DNA of 64,000 nt from Sphingomicrobium nitratireducens (GTDB lineage: Bacteria > Pseudomonadota > Alphaproteobacteria > Sphingomonadales > Sphingomonadaceae), in the NCBI RefSeq assembly GCF_026157035.1, contig NZ_JANJZA010000001.1, positions 1,033,001 to 1,097,000 of the forward strand, given 5' to 3'. Every line of letters begins with the position of its first letter. Within the stretch, counting starts at the first letter, position 1. Below, piece by piece: positions 60,957-64,000 of this stretch. The notes under the pieces are model-generated. The model had not been told where the DNA came from, did not search any database, and saw nothing but the letters and a program-made list of their open reading frames with translations. The translations under genes were made by a program, and so were the position numbers.

Positions 60957-62264
60957 ATGAAGAAGCTTTTGAAGCGTATCTGGAACGACAAGCGCGGCAA
61001 CGTGCTGATCCTGACGGCCGCCGCCATGCCGATGGTGATCGGTGCGGCAGGCCTTGCCACGGACACCGTCCAGTGGACCGTCACCAAGCGCCAGCTGCAG
61101 CGCGCTGCCGACTCCGCCGCGTTCGCGGGCGTCTACGCCGAAATGCAGGGCCAGACCGTCTCGAATGCAGTCAACACGGACCTGGCCCATAACAACACCA
61201 CCGGGCTCGCCATCGTGGGCACGCCGGGCATCACCTATCCCGCCGACACCGGCACCTACAGCAAGGCGGTACGCGTCGAACTGAGCGTTCAGCGCCCGCT
61301 GACCTTCACGGCCTTGTTCTTGTCCGAGCCGATCACGATCACGGCTGCGGGGACCGCGGCCATCGTCCCGGTCGGCGAATATTGCGTCGTCAGCCTCGAG
61401 AATACGGGTGCGACCGGCATTACCGCGACCGGTAGCGCGAGGCTCGATCTGGGTTGCGGCATGATCACCAATTCGACGTCGCTCGACGCGGCGGTCGCCA
61501 CTGGTGCCTCGACCGTCGACGCCTCGCCGATCGCGGCCGTGGGTGGCATCGACACGGAAGGCAACTGGGGCGACGATACGACGTTCCTGCCGTTCACGGT
61601 TGCCCAGCCCGACCCGTTTGCCAGCGTCAATCCGTCGCCGCCCACGCCCTGCAACGGCGGCAGTATCCGCATCAATTCGAGCGGCAACGTCATCGGTGGC
61701 GGTGCGTCGCCCATTTCTACCGATTCCAGCGGCAGGCACACGTTCGGTCCCGGTTGCTACAGCGATATCGATATCGGCGCGAAGGCCAAGTTCGAGCCCG
61801 GCATCTATTACATCAATGGCGGCGACTTCGACCTTGGATCTCAGGCCGACCTGATCGCGACCGATGGCGTCACCATCGTCCTGACCAACATCAGCTCGAG
61901 CAGCACCGCGACGATCGGCAACGTCGATATCAACGCGGGTGCCAAATACAAGATCGAGTCGCCCGACAGCGGCACGTTCAAGGGCATTGCGATCTACCAG
62001 GATCGTCGCGCCACCGACACTTCGTCCAGCTCGGCGTCGAGCCCCAACAAGATCAACGGGCACGCTGACGCGATCTTGGAAGGCGCGCTGTACTTCCCGA
62101 GCCAGCAGCTGACGGTAAATGGTACGGCAGGGATGAATACGGCGTGCATGCAGCTCGTCGCGCGCCGCGTCTATTTTTCGGGCACCAGCGACATTTCCAA
62201 CACCTGCGATTCCGACAGCGGCGCATCGAGCTTTGCGGGCCAGCACATCCGGTTGGTGGGGTAA
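60957..62264 (+). CDS. TadG-like pseudopilin with Tad N-terminal domain
   Basis: The 435-residue product begins with a positively charged stretch and a Tad-type membrane helix (NVLILTAAAMPMVIGAAGL), then the usual coiled segment VTKRQLQRAADSAAFAG. The rest is a Ser/Thr/Asp-rich extracytoplasmic domain with repeat-like beta segments (IDIGAKAKFEPGIYYINGGD, LGSQADLIATDGVTIVL) and several Cys residues. I see no vWA metal motif. GGAGGTGGGT precedes ATG 60957; the 236 bases upstream hold its control region, with no clear promoter. The two TadE-like genes follow. Confidence 0.87.
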   Translation: MKKLLKRIWNDKRGNVLILTAAAMPMVIGAAGLATDTVQWTVTKRQLQRAADSAAFAGVYAEMQGQTVSNAVNTDLAHNNTTGLAIVGTPGITYPADTGTYSKAVRVELSVQRPLTFTALFLSEPITITAAGTAAIVPVGEYCVVSLENTGATGITATGSARLDLGCGMITNSTSLDAAVATGASTVDASPIAAVGGIDTEGNWGDDTTFLPFTVAQPDPFASVNPSPPTPCNGGSIRINSSGNVIGGGASPISTDSSGRHTFGPGCYSDIDIGAKAKFEPGIYYINGGDFDLGSQADLIATDGVTIVLTNISSSSTATIGNVDINAGAKYKIESPDSGTFKGIAIYQDRRATDTSSSSASSPNKINGHADAILEGALYFPSQQLTVNGTAGMNTACMQLVARRVYFSGTSDISNTCDSDSGASSFAGQHIRLVG

Positions 62265-62268
62265 GAAA

Positions 62269-62727
62269 ATGAAGAAATTTCTCAACCTTCTCAAGCGGGA
62301 CGAGCGCGGCACTTCGGTGATCGAACTCGCCATGGTCGCGCCGGTATTGATCACGCTGATCATCGGCGTATCGGACCTCAGCCTCGCATATTCGGAGAAG
62401 CTCAACCTCGAGCAGTCTGCGCAGCGGGCCGTCGAAAAGGTCATGCAGCGTTCGGCAAATGGAACGACGACTGGCACCTTGCGCGCCGAGGCCGCCGCGA
62501 CTGCAGGCGTCGATGCCAGCGAGGTCACCGTCGATGCGTGGCTCGAATGCGACGGCGTTCGCCAGGACAATTACGACACCACCTGCACGTCGGGGACGAC
62601 TTACGCGCGCTACCTGTCGGTCGACATCCAGAGCGAATACGAGCCGATGTTCCCGCTCAAGGTGTTCGGCGCCAACGACAACGGCAATTACGACATCAAC
62701 GGCCACGCAGGGATCCGCACGCAATGA
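62269..62727 (+). CDS. TadE-family pseudopilin-like protein
   Basis: The 152-residue product has the TadE layout: a basic N-terminus, then RGTSVIELAMVAPVLITLII with the conserved Glu and a transmembrane helix, and an extracytoplasmic domain with Cys residues (WLECDGV, TTCTSG). The start is ATG 62269, four bases after the TadG-like stop, and the stop overlaps the following start (ATGA). Confidence 0.9.
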   Translation: MKKFLNLLKRDERGTSVIELAMVAPVLITLIIGVSDLSLAYSEKLNLEQSAQRAVEKVMQRSANGTTTGTLRAEAAATAGVDASEVTVDAWLECDGVRQDNYDTTCTSGTTYARYLSVDIQSEYEPMFPLKVFGANDNGNYDINGHAGIRTQ

Positions 62728-63119
62728 GCAAGATCTTCAAGACGCTTCGCGACAGCGAACGCGGCGCGGCCGCGGTCGAGTTCGCGCTCGCCCTCCCGCT
62801 CTTCCTGAGCTTCATTCTCGGGCTGTGGCAGCTCGGCCTGGTCTTCTGGGCCAATGCCGGCGTGCAGCACGCGCTGGGCGAGGGGGCGCGCTACGCGAAC
62901 ATCTACCCCACCCCGACCGACGACGAGATCAAGGCCTATATCGTCGCGCGGGAATTCGGCACGCACAACGGCACGCTGCAGGATGCTGTCATCACGACCG
63001 ATAGCGCCAACGGCTACAAGACGATCGCGATCAGCTATTCGCAGCCGACCGACTTCATCTTCTTCGAGGGCCCGACGGTCGCCATCGACAAGTCGAAGCG
63101 CGTCTACACCGCCAACTAG
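62724..63119 (+). CDS. TadE-family pseudopilin-like protein
   Basis: The 131-residue product has SERGAAAVEFALALPLFLSF, the TadE membrane helix with its conserved Glu, and GLVFWANAGVQHALGEGARYA. It overlaps the preceding TadE-like gene. It is more classical than that one. No Flp pilin, TadA ATPase or TadV peptidase gene is in the window, so the secretion apparatus must be elsewhere. Its last four bases overlap the enoyl-CoA hydratase gene. Confidence 0.9.
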   Translation: MSKIFKTLRDSERGAAAVEFALALPLFLSFILGLWQLGLVFWANAGVQHALGEGARYANIYPTPTDDEIKAYIVAREFGTHNGTLQDAVITTDSANGYKTIAISYSQPTDFIFFEGPTVAIDKSKRVYTAN

Positions 63120-63874
63120 GCCTTCGCGCGCGCCGCGAAGAAGGCGGTAATCACCTCGCGCACCTCGTCCGAGGTGAGCCGCTCGGCGAAATGGCCGTTC
63201 TCGGTCCTCATCCGCTCGTGCACTGCGTCGCGGTCGACCTTGCGCAGCAGCGTCTGGGTGAGCCGTGCCGACTGGGGCGGGCGCGACAGGAAACGCGCCT
63301 TCACGCGATCGAATTCCGCCTCGAGCCCGCCTTCGTCGGCGACGTGGCTGGCGATCCCGTAGCCCAGCGCCTCGTCCGCGCCGAAGCTCTCGCCGAGCAG
63401 CAGCACCTTCGCGGCGACGCGCCGACCGGCCAGCTGCGGGATGATCATCGAACTGGCCGCCTCGGGGACGAGGCCGAGTTCGGTGAACGGCATTTTGAAG
63501 CGGCACCCGCGCTCTGCGACGACTAGGTCGCAGTGGAGCAGCATGGTGGTGCCGATGCCGATCGCGTTGCCGTGGACGCCCGCGAGGATCGGCACCTCGT
63601 TGTCGGCCAGTGCGCGCAGGAAACGCCACACCGGGATGTCGCTGCCATCGCGCGGCATTTCGGCCATGAAATCCATCAGGTCGTTGCCCGCGGTGAAGTC
63701 CTGGCCCTCGCCGCGCAGCGTGATCAGGCGGACTGACTCGTCGCCCTTGGCGCCTTCGATCGCCTCGGCGAGCGCGGCGTACATGGCGACCGTGATGGCG
63801 TTGCGCCGCTCGGGGCGCGCCAGCGTGATCGCGAGAACGGCGCCGTCACGTTCGATCCGGACATGCTCGCTCAT
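63116..63874 (-). CDS. Enoyl-CoA hydratase/isomerase-family protein
   Basis: The 252-residue crotonase-fold protein has AITLARPERRNAITVAMYAA, the oxyanion loop GQDFTAGNDLMDF, GVHGNAIGIGTTMLLHCD and a Glu in ELGLVPEAASSMI at the position of catalytic acids. It could be a hydratase or an isomerase for fatty or aromatic acyl-CoA. It is monocistronic and convergent with the TadE-like gene. It diverges from the transaldolase gene. Confidence 0.87.
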   Translation of the reverse strand: MSEHVRIERDGAVLAITLARPERRNAITVAMYAALAEAIEGAKGDESVRLITLRGEGQDFTAGNDLMDFMAEMPRDGSDIPVWRFLRALADNEVPILAGVHGNAIGIGTTMLLHCDLVVAERGCRFKMPFTELGLVPEAASSMIIPQLAGRRVAAKVLLLGESFGADEALGYGIASHVADEGGLEAEFDRVKARFLSRPPQSARLTQTLLRKVDRDAVHERMRTENGHFAERLTSDEVREVITAFFAARAKA

Positions 63875-63961
63875 GGAAAATTCCCTTTCGAATCGGGTGA
63901 CGGGGGCAGGCCCAATCGCTATCGCTTGGGCGACTTTTGCGCCAGAGACGGGAGCGACCCC

Positions 63962-64000
63962 ATGAAATTCTTCGCCGACACTGCCGACACCGATGCCATT
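63962..64000 (+). CDS. tal: Transaldolase / fructose-6-phosphate aldolase family, N-terminal 13 residues
   Basis: Only MKFFADTADTDAI is visible. This is the characteristic start of the short transaldolase/FSA family (MKFFVDTAD type). The window ends before the catalytic lysine. It would act in the pentose phosphate pathway, but only the start can be confirmed. Confidence 0.7.
   Translation, partial: MKFFADTADTDAI

Overview
The window is about 64 kb of GC-rich, gene-dense bacterial chromosome. Its gene content points to an alphaproteobacterium of the order Sphingomonadales; this is an inference from gene content and no rRNA is present. Supporting signs are an F0 operon with separate b' and b subunits and no F1 genes beside it, UrcA and DUF4402 proteins, PhaR, and a SigF/NrsF (DUF1109) pair. 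I see no insertion sequence, phage, CRISPR array or rRNA, and no gene-free stretch longer than about 300 bases. One tRNA, Arg(CCG), is present. Both edges cut a gene: a bacteriophytochrome on the left and a transaldolase-like gene on the right.

Layout. 1-3807 (minus): radC, then purB-bphO-bphP, where a heme oxygenase makes biliverdin for the adjacent phytochrome. 3894-8456: the ydbH-ynbE-ydbL envelope lipid-transport operon, facing a DUF4163 lipoprotein. 8626-11160: the ATP synthase F0 operon atpI-B-E-F'-F with a clear terminator, then a CBS-domain protein. 11684-25345: an aromatic catabolism island. It holds paaZ and paaG (minus), a DUF4402 protein, paaABCE (plus, no paaD), an aromatic-type aminotransferase, a fused E1 alpha/beta and an E2 of a 2-oxo-acid dehydrogenase, then a VOC protein and 4-hydroxyphenylpyruvate dioxygenase (minus), with a divergent MarR regulator. 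Together these could turn phenylalanine into phenylpyruvate and then directly into phenylacetyl-CoA for the epoxidase, while tyrosine goes to homogentisate.

25357-31941: a J-domain protein, tRNA-Arg, a LuxR-type regulator and a 1483-residue autotransporter. 31952-35517 (minus): a tightly overlapping operon bufA-bufB-bufC-doxX-sigF-nrsF. It encodes a bufferin-type metal-binding RiPP, its MNIO maturation enzymes, and its own ECF sigma and anti-sigma factors, preceded by a match to the Caulobacter SigF promoter. This is the most distinctive system in the window.

35623-49305: phaR and a histone-H1-like protein, glmU and glmS (UDP-GlcNAc synthesis) separated by a secreted prolyl-peptidase-like hydrolase, LysR, UrcA, a hydrolase-OsmC fusion, a GFA protein, alr, a small periplasmic helical-repeat protein, nth-dapB, a thioesterase and a sirtuin. 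49297-58703: lepB-rnc-era (minus), then a coupled plus-strand string pgi, retropepsin-like protease, glutathione reductase, FAD oxidoreductase, CoA transferase, and a separate cupin. 58710-64000: an XpaC-like protein with TelA, three Tad pseudopilin-like proteins, an enoyl-CoA hydratase, and the start of a transaldolase.
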